From Cribrihabitans marinus (GTDB lineage: Bacteria; Pseudomonadota; Alphaproteobacteria; Rhodobacterales; Rhodobacteraceae), in NCBI RefSeq assembly GCF_900109035.1, contig NZ_FNYD01000005.1, positions 124,001 through 188,000 on the forward strand: a DNA stretch of 64,000 nt, given 5' to 3'. The translations under genes and the position numbers were made by a program. The notes below the pieces were generated by a model. That model did not search any database. It saw only the letters and a program-made list of their open reading frames with translations, and had not been told where the DNA came from. Position 1 is the first letter of the stretch, and each line of letters starts with the position of its first letter. Shown here piece by piece: positions 8,776 to 18,903 of this stretch.

Positions 8776-9999
8776 ATGCGCCTGATCATCTCGCTTGCAG
8801 CCCTGTTCATGTCGGTCATCCTGCTGCAGCTGTCCACCGGCGGTGTCGGCCCCCTCGACGCGATCTCGGGCATCACGCTGGGTTTTACCACCGAGCAGAT
8901 CGGCCTGCTGGGCTCGGCGCATTTCCTGGGCTTCTTCGCCGGCTGCTGGTGGGCGCCGCGGCTGATGGGCTCGATCGGCCATTCCCGTGCCTTCGCGGTC
9001 TGCACCGCACTGGGTGCAATGGGCCTGCTGGGCCATACCCTGACCGAGAACCCGGCGATCTGGGCGGCGCTGCGCGTGGCCTCGGGCCTGTGCGTCGCCG
9101 GGTGCTACACGGTGATCGAGGCCTGGCTCAACGCCAAGGTCACCAACGCGACGCGCGGCCGCGCGATGGGCACCTACCGGATCGCCGACCTGGGCGCGTC
9201 GCTGGTCGCGCAGCTGCTGATCGCGGTGCTGCCGCCGGCCTCCTATGTCTCCTACAACCTGCTGGCGATCCTGTGCTGCGCGGCGCTGCTGCCGCTGACC
9301 CTGACCCGGGCCAGCCAGCCCGAGACGCCGGACACCCCGCGCCTGCGTCCGGCATTGGCCTGGCGCTGCTCGCCGCTGGCGGTGGCCGGCGTAATCGTCG
9401 CCGCGCTCAGCTCGTCCTCGTTCCGGATGGTCGGCCCGATCTACGGGCAGGAGGTCGGGCTGGCGGTGGACCAGATCGCCTATTTCCTCGCCGCCTTCGT
9501 GCTGGGCGGCGCGCTGGCGCAGTACCCGATGGGCTGGCTGGCCGACAAGTACGACCGGCGCTGGGTGCTGATCTGGATGTCGGGCGCGGCGATCGTGTCC
9601 TGCGGCATCACCATCGGTGCCAGCACGACCGGCACCGTGGGTGTCATGATCACGGCCACGCTGTTCGGTTTCACCACCTTTCCGATCTTCTCGATCTCGG
9701 CGGCCCATGCCAACGACTTCGCCAGTTCCGACCAGCGCGTCGAGCTGGCCGCGGCGCTGATGTTCTTCTTCGCCCTGGGCGCCATCGCCTCGCCCTATGT
9801 CACCTCGGCGCTGATCGACCGGTTCGGCCCCCCCGCCCTCTTCGCCTTCGTGGCGTTCGGGCATCTCTTCCTGATCGCCTTCGGCCTGAAGCGGATGCGC
9901 GCGCGGCCCTCGCCCGAGGATCGCACCGCCTATGCCTATACCCCGCGCACCTCGTTCACCATCGGGCGGCTGCTGAAACGCTCGCGCAAGCGGCGCTAG
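8776..9999 (+). CDS. MFS transporter, YcaD-like
   Basis: A 407-residue major facilitator with about twelve hydrophobic segments. Residues 1-20 form the first helix, and the region around [20 protein letters not shown] is typical of the YcaD-like branch. The second half contains [17 protein letters not shown], the repeat of the family loop motif. The ATG at 8776 is chosen because the first helix begins immediately; an upstream in-frame start would add a soluble arginine-rich extension overlapping yceI. The substrate is unknown. A basic tail ([11 protein letters not shown] type) ends the protein just before metG. Confidence 0.85.
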   Translation: MRLIISLAALFMSVILLQLSTGGVGPLDAISGITLGFTTEQIGLLGSAHFLGFFAGCWWAPRLMGSIGHSRAFAVCTALGAMGLLGHTLTENPAIWAALRVASGLCVAGCYTVIEAWLNAKVTNATRGRAMGTYRIADLGASLVAQLLIAVLPPASYVSYNLLAILCCAALLPLTLTRASQPETPDTPRLRPALAWRCSPLAVAGVIVAALSSSSFRMVGPIYGQEVGLAVDQIAYFLAAFVLGGALAQYPMGWLADKYDRRWVLIWMSGAAIVSCGITIGASTTGTVGVMITATLFGFTTFPIFSISAAHANDFASSDQRVELAAALMFFFALGAIASPYVTSALIDRFGPPALFAFVAFGHLFLIAFGLKRMRARPSPEDRTAYAYTPRTSFTIGRLLKRSRKRR

Positions 10000-10060
10000 G
10001 GCTTCCCTCTGCCTGCCGATCTGCGATAGACGGGCGCGGACAAGCGACGGACGGGACCAC

Positions 10061-11779
10061 ATGGCACGCATCCTCATCACCTCGGCGATCCCCTATATCA
10101 ACGGGATCAAGCACCTGGGCAACCTGGTGGGCAGCCAGCTTCCCGCCGATCTCTATGCCCGCTACCAGCGTGGACGGGGCAACGAGGTGATGTTCCTCTG
10201 CGCCACCGACGAGCACGGGACGCCCGCGGAACTGGCCGCCGCGAAGGCGGGCAAGCCGGTGGCGGAGTATTGCGCCGAGATGTGGGAGGTGCAGAACCGT
10301 CTGGGACAGGGGTTCGGGCTCAGCTTCGACCATTTCGGGCGGTCCTCCAGCAAGCAGAACCACCGGTTGACCCAGCATTTCGCCGGCAAGCTGGCCGAGG
10401 CCGGGCTGATCCGCGAGGTGAGCGAGAAACAGGTCTTTTCCAACGCCGACAAGCGGTTCCTGCCCGACCGCTACATCGAGGGCACCTGCCCCAATTGCGG
10501 CTATGACCGCGCCCGCGGCGACCAGTGCGAGAACTGCACCAAGCAGCTCGACCCGACCGACCTGATCGAGCCGCGCAGCGCGATCTCGGGCTCCACCGAC
10601 CTGGAGGTGCGCGAGACCAAGCATCTGTACCTGTGCCAGTCGCAGCTGAAGGACAGGCTGGACGCCTGGATCGACAGCAAGTCGGACTGGCCGCTGCTGA
10701 CCACGTCCATCGCCAAGAAATGGCTGCATGACGGCGACGGTCTGCAGGATCGCGGCATCACCCGCGATCTGGACTGGGGCATTCCGGTCAAGAAGGGCGA
10801 CGAGGACTGGCCCGGAATGGAAGGCAAGGTCTTCTATGTCTGGTTCGACGCGCCCATCGAATACATCGCCTGCGCCGGCGAATGGGCCGAGGCCAACGGC
10901 AAGACCGAGGCCGACTGGCAGCGCTGGTGGCGCACCGACAAGGGCGCGGACGACGTGCGCTATGTGCAGTTCATGGGCAAGGACAACGTGCCCTTCCACA
11001 CGCTGAGCTTTCCGGCGACGATCCTGGGCTCGGGGGAGCCGTGGAAGCTGGTCGATCACCTCAAGTCGTTCAACTATCTCAACTATGATGGCGGCCAGTT
11101 CTCGACCAGCCAGGGGCGCGGCGTGTTCATGGACCAGGCGCTGGAGATCCTGCCGGCGGATTACTGGCGCTGGTGGCTGCTGAGTCATGCGCCCGAGTCG
11201 AGCGACAGCGAATTCACCTGGGAGAATTTCCAGTCCTCGGTGAACAAGGACCTGGCCGATGTGCTGGGCAACTTCGTCAGCCGTATCACCAAGTTCTGCC
11301 GCTCGAAATTCGGCGAGGCGGTGCCGGAGGGCGGCGAATTCGGCCCACAGGAGCAGGCGCTGATCGAGGAACTGACCACCCGCGTGCGCGCCTATGAGCG
11401 TCACATGGAGGCGATGGACGTCCGCAAATCCGCGCAAGAGCTGCGGGCGATCTGGGTCGCCGGCAATGAATATCTGCAAAGCGCGGCGCCCTGGGCCACG
11501 TTCAAGACCGATCCCGACCGGGCCGCCGCGCAGGTGCGGCTGGGGCTGAACCTGATCCGCCTCTACGCGGTGCTGTCGGCGCCCTTCATCCCCTTCGCCT
11601 CGGCACGGATGCTCGAGGCGATGCGCACCGAAGACGCAAGCTGGCCCGATGACGTGGCCACGGCGTTGCAGGCGTTGCCGCCGGGGCATACGTTCACCGT
11701 GCCGGACGTGCTATTCGCCAAGATCACCGACGAGGAGCGCGAAAGCTGGCAGGCCCGATTTGCCGGCGGCCGGTCGTGA
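10061..11779 (+). CDS. metG: Methionyl-tRNA synthetase
   Basis: A 572-residue class I aminoacyl-tRNA synthetase that charges tRNA-Met in the cytosol. The HIGH-type signature appears as [11 protein letters not shown] near residue 12. A single zinc knuckle, CPNC-x10-CENC, lies in the connective domain, and the anticodon-binding helical domain fills the C-terminus. There is no C-terminal EMAP-like tRNA-binding domain. The loop that normally reads KMSKS is FSTSQGRG (residues 347-354), so both lysines are absent. The gene is alone, with a palindrome-rich gap behind it. Confidence 0.95.
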   Translation: MARILITSAIPYINGIKHLGNLVGSQLPADLYARYQRGRGNEVMFLCATDEHGTPAELAAAKAGKPVAEYCAEMWEVQNRLGQGFGLSFDHFGRSSSKQNHRLTQHFAGKLAEAGLIREVSEKQVFSNADKRFLPDRYIEGTCPNCGYDRARGDQCENCTKQLDPTDLIEPRSAISGSTDLEVRETKHLYLCQSQLKDRLDAWIDSKSDWPLLTTSIAKKWLHDGDGLQDRGITRDLDWGIPVKKGDEDWPGMEGKVFYVWFDAPIEYIACAGEWAEANGKTEADWQRWWRTDKGADDVRYVQFMGKDNVPFHTLSFPATILGSGEPWKLVDHLKSFNYLNYDGGQFSTSQGRGVFMDQALEILPADYWRWWLLSHAPESSDSEFTWENFQSSVNKDLADVLGNFVSRITKFCRSKFGEAVPEGGEFGPQEQALIEELTTRVRAYERHMEAMDVRKSAQELRAIWVAGNEYLQSAAPWATFKTDPDRAAAQVRLGLNLIRLYAVLSAPFIPFASARMLEAMRTEDASWPDDVATALQALPPGHTFTVPDVLFAKITDEERESWQARFAGGRS

Positions 11780-11798
11780 TCCGGTGCGGGCCGTGGCA

Positions 11799-11846
11799 AT
11801 TGTCGACAATACGGAAACAATACCGGATGCCGGTAACACCTGTTTC
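11799..11846. promoter_or_regulatory. Nested palindromes before the RND operon
   Basis: Two symmetric elements lie between metG and the efflux genes. ATTGTCGACAAT at 11799-11810 is a perfect 12-base palindrome of the type bound by dimeric repressors. Immediately after it, GAAACA (11814-11819) and TGTTTC (11841-11846) flank a second perfect inverted repeat, TACCGG-ATG-CCGGTA (11821-11835). The first looks like an operator. The second could be an operator or an RNA hairpin ending the metG transcript. No regulator gene is adjacent. Confidence 0.5.
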
Positions 11847-11979
11847 TGAGTTCGCCGCAGTCGTTTCGGTTACAGATCTCCGCTGCAATGGGTTGTGCGT
11901 TGCGGGGAATGCGGCCATTCTCGCCTGATCCGACATCATCGGCCCGCCAGTGGCGCGCGATCCTTTCGAGGCGATTGAA

Positions 11980-13134
11980 ATGACGCATTTTCCCCCCTTT
12001 TTTCCGCCCCGTCTGCAACTTCGTGCCGCGCCGCTCTGGGCGGCTCTGGTCGGTGCCATCCTGGCCGGTCCCCTGGTGGCGCAGGACGCGCCCAAGGTCA
12101 CGATCGCGGCGGCCTTTTCCGCCGAGGTGACGCAGGAGGTCACCTTCATCGGGCGGGGCGAGGCCATCGACAAGGTCGATATCGTCGCCCGCGTGTCCGG
12201 ATACCTGCAGGAGCGCGCCGTCGATGACGGGGCCAGCATCGAAGAGGGGCAGCTTCTGTTCCGCATCGAGCCCGATCTCTACGAGGCGACGCTGCAGGCA
12301 CGCAAGGCGGATCTGGACCGCGCCGAGGCCAACCTGGAACTGGCGCGGGTCGAACTGGCGCGCAAGGAGGAGTTGCTCAAACGCGACGCGGTGCCGGTCT
12401 CGGAGCGCGACATCGCGCGCGCAAACGAGCTGGTCGCCGAGGCCGAGGTGAAATCCGCCGAGGCGGCGATCCGCCAGGCCGAGCTGGACCTGAGCTATAC
12501 CGAGATCACGGCGCCTTTCGCGGGCCGGATCGGCCAGATCTCGACCAGTATCGGCGACGTGGTCGGCCCGAACACCGCGCCGCTGGTGACACTGGTGCGC
12601 GACGCGCCGATCGAGGTGGCCTTCGCGGTCAACGAACGCCAGCTGACCAACACGATGGAAGAGCTGGATGAGACACCGGCGACGCTCCTGACCTCGGACA
12701 ACAGCCCCGAGGTTCATGTCCGCCTGCCCAACGGCACGCCGCTGGGCGAGACCGGAAAGCTGGTCTTCATCGACAACCGCGTCGATCCGGACACCGGCGC
12801 CATCTCGATCCGGGCCAAATTCGACAACGAGCACCGCCTGATCGCCGACGGCTCCTTCGTGCAGGTACAGATCCAGGCACCGCAGCCGGTGGAGCAGGTC
12901 CTGGCTCCGCAAGCGGCCCTGCAACGCGACCAGCGCGGCGAATTCGTTCTGGTCGTGACCGACCAGCAGATGGTCGAGCAGCGTTACGTGCAGACCGGCC
13001 AACTGGTCGACCGGGGCATCGTCATCCTCGACGGGCTGCGCGCCGGCGAAAGCGTGATCGTCGAAGGGTTGCAACGGGTGCGGCCCGGCGTGGCGGTGGA
13101 TGCGGTTCTGGCCTCGGACGCGGCGGGGAACTAG
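11980..13134 (+). CDS. RND efflux membrane fusion protein
   Basis: A 384-residue periplasmic adaptor of the HlyD/AcrA type. After an exported N-terminus (about residues 1-30) come a lipoyl half-motif (VDIVARVSGYLQERAVDDGASIEEGQLLFRI), an alpha-helical hairpin rich in Ala/Glu/Arg (about residues 90-155), the second lipoyl half (LSYTEITAPFAGRIGQ) and beta-barrel regions. The ATG at 11980 is preferred over an in-frame GTG at 11950 because GAGG lies eight bases before it. It would link the inner-membrane pump encoded next to an outer-membrane channel not found in this window. Confidence 0.92.
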   Translation: MTHFPPFFPPRLQLRAAPLWAALVGAILAGPLVAQDAPKVTIAAAFSAEVTQEVTFIGRGEAIDKVDIVARVSGYLQERAVDDGASIEEGQLLFRIEPDLYEATLQARKADLDRAEANLELARVELARKEELLKRDAVPVSERDIARANELVAEAEVKSAEAAIRQAELDLSYTEITAPFAGRIGQISTSIGDVVGPNTAPLVTLVRDAPIEVAFAVNERQLTNTMEELDETPATLLTSDNSPEVHVRLPNGTPLGETGKLVFIDNRVDPDTGAISIRAKFDNEHRLIADGSFVQVQIQAPQPVEQVLAPQAALQRDQRGEFVLVVTDQQMVEQRYVQTGQLVDRGIVILDGLRAGESVIVEGLQRVRPGVAVDAVLASDAAGN

Positions 13135-13137
13135 AGG

Positions 13138-16100
13138 ATGTTCTCAGCCCTGTTCATCAGCCGGCCCAAGCTGGCGCTGGTCATCTCGCTGGTGCTGACG
13201 ATCCTCGGCGGCATTGCCTACATGGTCCTGCCGGTGGCGCAGTTCCCCGACATCACACCCCCAGTGGTCAGCGTCTCGACCAACTATACCGGCGCCAATG
13301 CCGAGACCGTCGAAAATGCCGTCGCCGCGCCGATCGAGGCGCAGGTCAACGGCGTCGACGACATGATCTACATGACCTCGACCTCGGCCGACAACGGGGG
13401 CTATTCGCTGAACGTCACCTTCGAGGTGGGCACGGACCCCGACATCGCATCGGTCAACGTGCAGAACCGGGTGGCGCAGGCGATGTCGTCGCTGCCCACC
13501 GAAGTCACGTCGTCGGGTGTCGTCACCCAGAAAGCGTCGACCAACATGCTGCTGGTGGTCACGCTGACCTCGCCGGGCGGCACCTATGACGACGTGTTCC
13601 TGTCGAACTACGCCGCGATCAACCTCAAGGACGCGCTGGCGCGGGTGCAGGGTGTGGGCAAGGCCGACATCCTGACCAACCTGGAATACGCCATGCGGGT
13701 CTGGATGGACCCCGACCGCATGGCCGCGCTGTCGATCACGCCCGGCGACGTGATATCGGCCATCCGCGAGCAGAATGTCGAGGTCTCGGCCGGCCAGGTC
13801 GGATCGCCCCCCGCGCCCGAGGGCCAGACGTTTCAGTATACGATCAAGACCAAGGGCAAGCTGTCCAGCGCCGAGGAGTTCGGCGCCATCGTCGTGCGCG
13901 CCGGCAGCGAAGGCGCGGTGGTCCGCGTCCGCGACGTGGCCAGGGTCGAGCTGGGCGCGCGGGTCTATTCCGCCTCGGGCTTCTTCGACGGCACACCGGC
14001 CACCGTGCTGGGCATCTACCAGGCGCCCGGCGCCAACGCGCTGGCGGTGGCCGACCGCGTCCGCGCCGAGCTGGAGCGGCTGTCGCGCAGCTTTCCCGAC
14101 GACGTGGAATACGCCCTACCCTTCGACACCACGGATTTCGTCCAGCAATCGCTCAACGACGTGATCGTCACCCTGATGATGACCTTCGCGCTGGTCATCA
14201 CCGTCGTGTTCGTCTTCCTGGGCAGCTGGCGCGCCACGATCATCCCGGCGGTTGCGATCCCGGTGTCGCTGATCGGCACCTTCGCGGTGCTGCTGGCGCT
14301 GGGCATGTCGCTCAACACCATTTCGCTCTTCGCGCTGGTGCTGGCCATCGGAATCGTCGTGGACGACGCGATCATCGTGGTCGAGAATGTCGAGCGCATC
14401 ATCGCCGAGGAAGGCCTGCCACCGGCCGAAGCCACCCGGCAGGCGATGGGCCAGATCACCGGCCCGATCATCGCAACCACTCTGGTGCTGCTGGCGGTGT
14501 TCGTGCCCGTCACTTTCATGCCCGGCATCACCGGGCGGCTCTACTCGCAATTCGCCATCACCATCTCGGCGGCGGTGCTGATTTCGTCGATCAACGCGCT
14601 GACTCTGTCGCCGGCGCTGTGCGGGCTGGTCCTGCGCGCCCGGTCGGGCCCGCCGGGCGGGCTTCTGGCGGTCTTCGAGAAGGTCATCGGCGGGGCACGC
14701 GGCGCTTATGTCGGCATCGTGCGCCGCCTCTTGCGCCTGCCGATCCTCGGGATCGCGATCATCGCGGGGTTCGCGCTGGCTTCGGGCGCGGTGTTCACCA
14801 ACACCTCCAAGGGGTTCCTGCCGCTCGAGGATAACGGCTATCTCTTTGTCGACGTGCAACTGCCCGACGCCGCCACCCTGGGGCGCACGGAATCGGTGAC
14901 CGCCCGGCTCAACGCGCAGATCCTCGAAATCCCCGGCGTCGCCAATTCGGTGCTGGTCAACGGGTTCTCATTGCTCAACGGCTCGGCCTCGAACGGCGCG
15001 ATGATCATCGTCAACCTCACCAGCTGGGAAGAGCGGCAGACCAAGCCGCTCAGCGCCAACGGGATCCTGGGGCAGATCCAGCAGATCGCCAACGGCGAGG
15101 CCGCGGCCTCGGTCCTGGCCTTCAACCCGCCACCGATCCAGGGTCTGGGCATGTCGGCCGGCGTCGAGATGCAGGTCCAGCAGACCGCCGGCGGCAGCCC
15201 GCAGGACCTGTCCGCGGCGGTCGGTTCGCTGGTCTATGCCGCCAACCAACGCTCCGAGATCGCCCAGTCCTATACCACGTTCCGGGCCAACGTGCCGCAG
15301 GTCTTCGTGGACCTGGACCGCGAAAAGGCCAAGACGCTGAACGTCTCGGTGGCCGAGGTGTTCCAGACCATGCAGGCGCATCTGGGGTCCTACTATGTGA
15401 ACGACTTCAACCTGTTCGGGCGCGTCTACCGGGTGATGGTGCAGGCTGACACCTCCTATCGCGACAAGGTGGACGACATCTCGAACCTCTACGTGCGGTC
15501 GGCCGCGGGAGCGATGGTGCCGCTGGGCACGCTGATCAATGTCGAGAATGTTCTGGGCCCGATCCTGTTGAAACGCCACAACCTGTTCCGTTCGGCCACG
15601 GTCACGGCGGTTCCTGCGCCGGGCCTGTCGACCGGCGACGCGATCCGGGTGATGGGCGAAGAGACCGCCACCGCCCTGCCGCCCGGCTATGCCTTCGAAT
15701 GGACCGGCACGGCGCAGCAGCAGCTGGCGACCGGTGGCCTGGTGCAGATCATCCTGGGGCTTGCGGTGCTGTTCGGTTACCTGTTCCTGGTGGGCCAGTA
15801 CGAGAGCTGGTCGATGCCGGTGTCGATCCTGCTGTCGGTGATCGTGGCGCTGTTCGGCGCGGTGGCCGCGGTCGCCGTGGTTGGCAGCGACATCAACCTC
15901 TACACCCAGATCGGGATGATCATGCTGGTGGGGCTGGCCTCGAAGAACGGTATCCTGATCGTCGAATTCGCGATGGAACAGCGCGCGCACGGCCTGTCGA
16001 TCCGCGAGGCCGCCGCCGCGGCCGCGCAGCAGCGGTTCCGCGCGGTGATGATGACCGCGCTGTCCTTCCTGCTGGGGGTGGTGCCGCTGCTGATCGCCGA

Positions 16101-16260
16101 TGGCGCCGGCGCGGCCAGCCAAAGGGCGATCGGTGTCGCCGTGTTCGGCGGCATGCTGGCGGCCACGGTCGTGGGCGTCGTCCTCGTGCCGGTGCTCTAT
16201 GCGGCGATGCAGGGCTTGCGCGAAAAGGTCCACGGCAAGGGGGCCGAGGCCGCCGACTGA
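13138..16260 (+). CDS. RND multidrug efflux permease (HAE1 family)
   Basis: A 1040-residue AcrB-type proton/drug antiporter of the inner membrane. It starts three bases after the adaptor stop, so the two are translated together. The proton-relay residues are visible: the aspartate pair Asp409-Asp410 in [16 protein letters not shown] and Lys936 in [16 protein letters not shown]. Two large periplasmic loops and about twelve membrane helices fit the family length. No outer-membrane channel gene and no TetR/MarR repressor gene lie beside it, so the pump probably shares a TolC-type channel encoded elsewhere. Confidence 0.95.
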   Translation: MFSALFISRPKLALVISLVLTILGGIAYMVLPVAQFPDITPPVVSVSTNYTGANAETVENAVAAPIEAQVNGVDDMIYMTSTSADNGGYSLNVTFEVGTDPDIASVNVQNRVAQAMSSLPTEVTSSGVVTQKASTNMLLVVTLTSPGGTYDDVFLSNYAAINLKDALARVQGVGKADILTNLEYAMRVWMDPDRMAALSITPGDVISAIREQNVEVSAGQVGSPPAPEGQTFQYTIKTKGKLSSAEEFGAIVVRAGSEGAVVRVRDVARVELGARVYSASGFFDGTPATVLGIYQAPGANALAVADRVRAELERLSRSFPDDVEYALPFDTTDFVQQSLNDVIVTLMMTFALVITVVFVFLGSWRATIIPAVAIPVSLIGTFAVLLALGMSLNTISLFALVLAIGIVVDDAIIVVENVERIIAEEGLPPAEATRQAMGQITGPIIATTLVLLAVFVPVTFMPGITGRLYSQFAITISAAVLISSINALTLSPALCGLVLRARSGPPGGLLAVFEKVIGGARGAYVGIVRRLLRLPILGIAIIAGFALASGAVFTNTSKGFLPLEDNGYLFVDVQLPDAATLGRTESVTARLNAQILEIPGVANSVLVNGFSLLNGSASNGAMIIVNLTSWEERQTKPLSANGILGQIQQIANGEAAASVLAFNPPPIQGLGMSAGVEMQVQQTAGGSPQDLSAAVGSLVYAANQRSEIAQSYTTFRANVPQVFVDLDREKAKTLNVSVAEVFQTMQAHLGSYYVNDFNLFGRVYRVMVQADTSYRDKVDDISNLYVRSAAGAMVPLGTLINVENVLGPILLKRHNLFRSATVTAVPAPGLSTGDAIRVMGEETATALPPGYAFEWTGTAQQQLATGGLVQIILGLAVLFGYLFLVGQYESWSMPVSILLSVIVALFGAVAAVAVVGSDINLYTQIGMIMLVGLASKNGILIVEFAMEQRAHGLSIREAAAAAAQQRFRAVMMTALSFLLGVVPLLIADGAGAASQRAIGVAVFGGMLAATVVGVVLVPVLYAAMQGLREKVHGKGAEAAD

Positions 16261-16273
16261 CGGCCCGCAAGCC

Positions 16274-16744
16274 TCAGTCGCGGTGATACGGCCCGCCGGC
16301 CAGGATGGTCGCGGCGCGATAGAGTTGCTCGGCCAGCATGACACGCACCAGCATGTGCGGCCAGACCATCCGCCCGAAGGACAGCGCCATGTCCGCCTCG
16401 GCCCGCAGGCCCGGGTCGATCCCGTCGGCCCCGCCGATCACAAGCGCAAGGTCGCCCCGACCCTGGTCGCGCCACGCCCCCAGGCGCTGGGCAAGCTCGG
16501 GCGAGGACAGCGCCTTGCCGCGTTCATCCAGCGTGCACAGAACTGCGCCCGTCGGTGCCGCCCTGCGCAGCAACCCGGCCTCGGCCCCCATACCGCCGCC
16601 CTTGCGGTCCTCGACCTCGACAACCCGTGCGGGACCAAGCCCGAGGGCGCGGCCCGTCCGGTCGAACCGGGTCAGATAGTCGTCAATCAGGGTTTTCTCC
16701 GGTCCGGCCCTCAGGCGGCCGACCGCGCAAATGCTGATCCGCAT
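16274..16744 (-). CDS. rlmH: 23S rRNA (pseudouridine1915-N3)-methyltransferase RlmH
   Basis: A 156-residue SPOUT methyltransferase that methylates pseudouridine 1915 in helix 69 of 23S rRNA, acting on the assembled 70S ribosome. Family features include the opening MRISICAVGRLRAGPE, LDERGKALSS in the middle, the knot segment LALVIGGADGIDP, and the C-terminus MLVRVMLAEQLYRAATILAGGPYHRD. Length is normal. It lies 44 bases downstream of rsfS on the same strand, the usual rsfS-rlmH pair. Confidence 0.97.
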   Translation of the reverse strand: MRISICAVGRLRAGPEKTLIDDYLTRFDRTGRALGLGPARVVEVEDRKGGGMGAEAGLLRRAAPTGAVLCTLDERGKALSSPELAQRLGAWRDQGRGDLALVIGGADGIDPGLRAEADMALSFGRMVWPHMLVRVMLAEQLYRAATILAGGPYHRD

Positions 16745-16788
16745 TCCTCTCCGCCTCCGGCCTCGTCAAATCCGGGCCGTCCGGCGCC

Positions 16789-17148
16789 TCAGCTTGCCGG
16801 GACGTTGGCTCCCTGGGGCTGCCACATCTTTTCCAGCTGATAGAATTCGCGCACCTCGGGGCGGAAGATATGGACGATGACATCGCCGGTATCGATCAGA
16901 ACCCAGTCGCCGGCATCCTTGCCTTCGACCTTCGAGGTCACGCCGAATTCCTGCTTGATGCGATCCGCCAGTTTCTCGGCCAGGGCCGAAACCTGCCGCG
17001 ACGACCGGCCCGAAGCGATCACCATGTAATCGCCCATCGAGGATTTGCCGCGCAGGTCGATCTGCACGACCTCTTCGGCCTTGTCATCAGTCAGGGAGGT
17101 CAGGATACGCGCCAGCAGCGTTTCGCTGGTCAGCGGAGTTCGGGCCAT
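16789..17148 (-). CDS. rsfS: Ribosomal silencing factor RsfS
   Basis: A 119-residue protein that binds L14 (uL14) of the 50S subunit and blocks subunit joining when nutrients are low. The core LTSLTDDKAEEVVQIDLRG, DYMVIASGRSSRQVSALAEKL and GDWVLIDTGDVIVHIFRPEVREFYQLEKMW matches the family. I chose the ATG at 17148, which gives the family length. The strong AAGGAGG nearby instead precedes an ATG in another frame at 17204 (separate entry), whose stop overlaps this start as TGATG. Longer in-frame starts exist upstream but lack their own ribosome site. It is followed by rlmH. Confidence 0.93.
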   Translation of the reverse strand: MARTPLTSETLLARILTSLTDDKAEEVVQIDLRGKSSMGDYMVIASGRSSRQVSALAEKLADRIKQEFGVTSKVEGKDAGDWVLIDTGDVIVHIFRPEVREFYQLEKMWQPQGANVPAS

Positions 17149-17204
17149 CACGATGGCCCCGTCATCGGCGGAAATTGCCGACTCTGCAAAAGTGGACAGG
17201 ACAT
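17148..17204 (-). CDS. Possible 18-residue leader peptide upstream of rsfS
   Basis: An 18-codon reading frame (MSCPLLQSRQFPPMTGPS) begins four bases after a strong AAGGAGG. It ends with a TGA that overlaps the rsfS ATG as TGATG. It is in a different frame from rsfS. If real, it would couple rsfS translation to leader translation. Alternatively, a single-base error near 17150-17200 could have broken a longer rsfS N-terminus, which in this frame reads STFAESAISADDGAIVMART. Too short to carry function by itself. Confidence 0.35.
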   Translation of the reverse strand: MSCPLLQSRQFPPMTGPS

Positions 17205-17390
17205 GGTCCTCCTTGGTAGCGCGCCGCCACAACCCTGCGGCGCCCGGGTATGGAAAAGGTAGCAATCCGGGCCGGTCATTTCAATGAACCGCCCCGATGC
17301 CACGGCCCACCTGTGTCATTTTGTGAACCATGCGGCCGGTCCCGTGCCACAGCGCACGCCCCGGCACAAGCCCGATTCCGCCTGCCCCCG

Positions 17391-17861
17391 CTAGAGTTTC
17401 GACGAGATCACGCCGGTCGCGAAACCGCCCATGCGCAGCTCTCCGAACAGGCGCTGATACTCGATCTTGGGACAGCGGTTCTGGATCACGTCGATCCCCC
17501 GCGCCTGCGCCACAGCCGCGGCCCCGGCATGTTCGACCCCGATCTGCATCCAGATCGTGCGCAGCCCCGGCAGATGCTCAAGCGCGTCGTCCACGATCGG
17601 TGGGACGGCCTCGGACCGCCGAAAGATATCCACCATATCAACGGGTTCCGGGATGTCCTTTAGCCCCGCACGCACGGTTTCGCCGAACAGCACCTTGCCG
17701 GCATGGCCGGGATTGACCGGGATGACCTTGTAGCCCTTGAGCGACAGATACCGCGCCACGTAATAGCTGGGGCGCACCGGGTTCATCGACACGCCGACAA
17801 CCGCGATCACCCTGGTCCGTTGCAGGATCCGTTTCAGCCAGCTGTCGGAATAGGTGCTCAT
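17391..17861 (-). CDS. CoA-binding domain protein (YccU-like)
   Basis: A 156-residue protein consisting of one CoA_binding_2 Rossmann domain. It shows RVIAVVGVSMNPVRPSYYVARYL at residues 17-39, YKVIPVNPG, and the closing pattern IWMQIGVEHAGAAAVAQARGIDVIQNRCPKIEYQRL. This is the family of E. coli YccU, which is thought to bind CoA or a related nucleotide; no reaction is established. It is a cytosolic single gene, 125 bases away from the rsfS operon and on the same strand. Confidence 0.92.
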   Translation of the reverse strand: MSTYSDSWLKRILQRTRVIAVVGVSMNPVRPSYYVARYLSLKGYKVIPVNPGHAGKVLFGETVRAGLKDIPEPVDMVDIFRRSEAVPPIVDDALEHLPGLRTIWMQIGVEHAGAAAVAQARGIDVIQNRCPKIEYQRLFGELRMGGFATGVISSKL

Positions 17862-17890
17862 TGCGTCACCCTAGCGCCATGGCGGGAAAG

Positions 17891-17919
17891 AAAAAAGCGC
17901 CCGGAATGATCCGGGCGCT
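17891..17919 (-). terminator. Intrinsic terminator
   Basis: Read on the minus strand, AGCGCCCGG, a six-base loop and CCGGGCGCT form a nine-base-pair stem followed directly by TTTTTT. It lies about 120 bases after the stop of the YHS-domain gene and would end that transcript before the CoA-binding gene. Confidence 0.8.
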
Positions 17920-18041
17920 AGGTATGGAACGAGGGACAGTGAAATGATCTACGGAGGTTCCAATCCGCAGACACCGTGACATTTAGGCACTCGTTTCCCA
18001 AAATAAAGGGGTGGTCTCATATTCGTGATTGGCAAATGCGC

Positions 18042-18488
18042 TCAATCATAAAGCACGGCCGGCCAATGCGCCTCGGCCCGGATGATATTGCCGGACATAT
18101 CGGCCTCCCAAACCCTTGCCACGCTGCGCGAATGCACAAGGTAAAGCTTGCCGTCAACGATTCGCCACGCCTCGGGGTCGGTGGTCGATTTGCGGCCCAG
18201 CGACATGGCATAGGCGCAGTACCCGCCGAATTGCGGCGCATAGGCGCGGGGATTGGCCTCGAACGCGGCGCGGTTGGCCTGGCTATCGAAATGCCACTCG
18301 GCCCCCTTCCAGCGCACCGAGATCTCCGCCCGCCCGAGCGTCGGCGCATTGTCGCGGAAATAGGCAACCGGGTCATAGCCGCCTATGGCCACGCCTGCGG
18401 GGGCGTAGTAGACCGGGGTCTCGGCCCAGACCGCCGGGGCCAGTGCGATTGCGGCCAACCCGGCCAGGAAACTGCGTCGTCTCTGCAT
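18042..18488 (-). CDS. Exported YHS-domain protein
   Basis: A 148-residue protein with a signal peptide (residues 1-22, twin-arginine-like RRRSFLAGL and cleavage near VWA). A YHS-type domain follows: AIGGYDPVAYFRDNAPTLG, then WHFDSQANRAAFEANPRAYAPQFGGYCAYAMSLG. YHS domains are small folds that often bind metal, and in Rhodobacterales such exported forms are common, but the role is not settled. The only cysteine of the mature part lies in GGYCAYA. It probably has its own transcript, ended by the terminator near 17900. Confidence 0.88.
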   Translation of the reverse strand: MQRRRSFLAGLAAIALAPAVWAETPVYYAPAGVAIGGYDPVAYFRDNAPTLGRAEISVRWKGAEWHFDSQANRAAFEANPRAYAPQFGGYCAYAMSLGRKSTTDPEAWRIVDGKLYLVHSRSVARVWEADMSGNIIRAEAHWPAVLYD

Positions 18489-18597
18489 GCGCGTCCGTCA
18501 TTTGAGAATGCGATGCCGTCAACATGCCCCCGCGCGCCCGGCCGGGGAAGTGGGGTGACAGGGTTGTGAACGCAAAGTGTCCGGAAAGACCGGCATC

Positions 18598-18894
18598 CTA
18601 GTCGAAAATGTCCTCGACCACGTCCCAGGCCTCGTCGAGGAACCGCACCAACACGCTCTTGCGCTTTTTCGGCTTCCTGTATTTCGGCTTTTTCTTGCGG
18701 GCCGGGGGTGGCGCCGAGGGTTTCGGGCGGCCGGGCTGCGTGCGGCCCGAATTGCGGTCGGGCAGCATCTTGAGATTGCGCAGCGGCGCGCCGCAGGCCG
18801 CGCAGCTCAGCTCGTGGCGCGTGTCGCCGGCCAGGACCAGCGCGGCGCGGGTGCCGCAATAGCAGCACGTGGCGATCTTGCGGGGGGCGGGAAT
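18598..18894 (-). CDS. Zinc-ribbon protein with an apparent ATT start, behind rlmB
   Basis: A 98-residue frame without any ATG, GTG or TTG at its 5' end. The codon ATT at 18894 is preceded by AGGAGG with a five-base spacer. The frame opens IPAPRKIATCCYCGTRAALVL, has a second pair CAAC (so CxxC-x20ish-CxxC, a four-cysteine zinc ribbon), a Lys/Arg/Pro-rich linker (KKKPKYRKPKKRKS) and an acidic amphipathic tail ending WDVVEDIFD. It is in the same frame as rlmB and begins three codons after its TAG stop. Similar short zinc-ribbon proteins are common in Rhodobacterales, with unknown function. Either ATT initiation or stop readthrough could express it. Confidence 0.75.
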   Translation of the reverse strand: MPAPRKIATCCYCGTRAALVLAGDTRHELSCAACGAPLRNLKMLPDRNSGRTQPGRPKPSAPPPARKKKPKYRKPKKRKSVLVRFLDEAWDVVEDIFD

Positions 18895-18903
18895 AGCGGC
18901 CTC

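Noticed and set aside
17944-17979. Eleven-codon frame MIYGGSNPQTP near the terminator
   Set aside because: Too short, no convincing ribosome site, and the nearby stem is fully explained as the terminator of the YHS gene.
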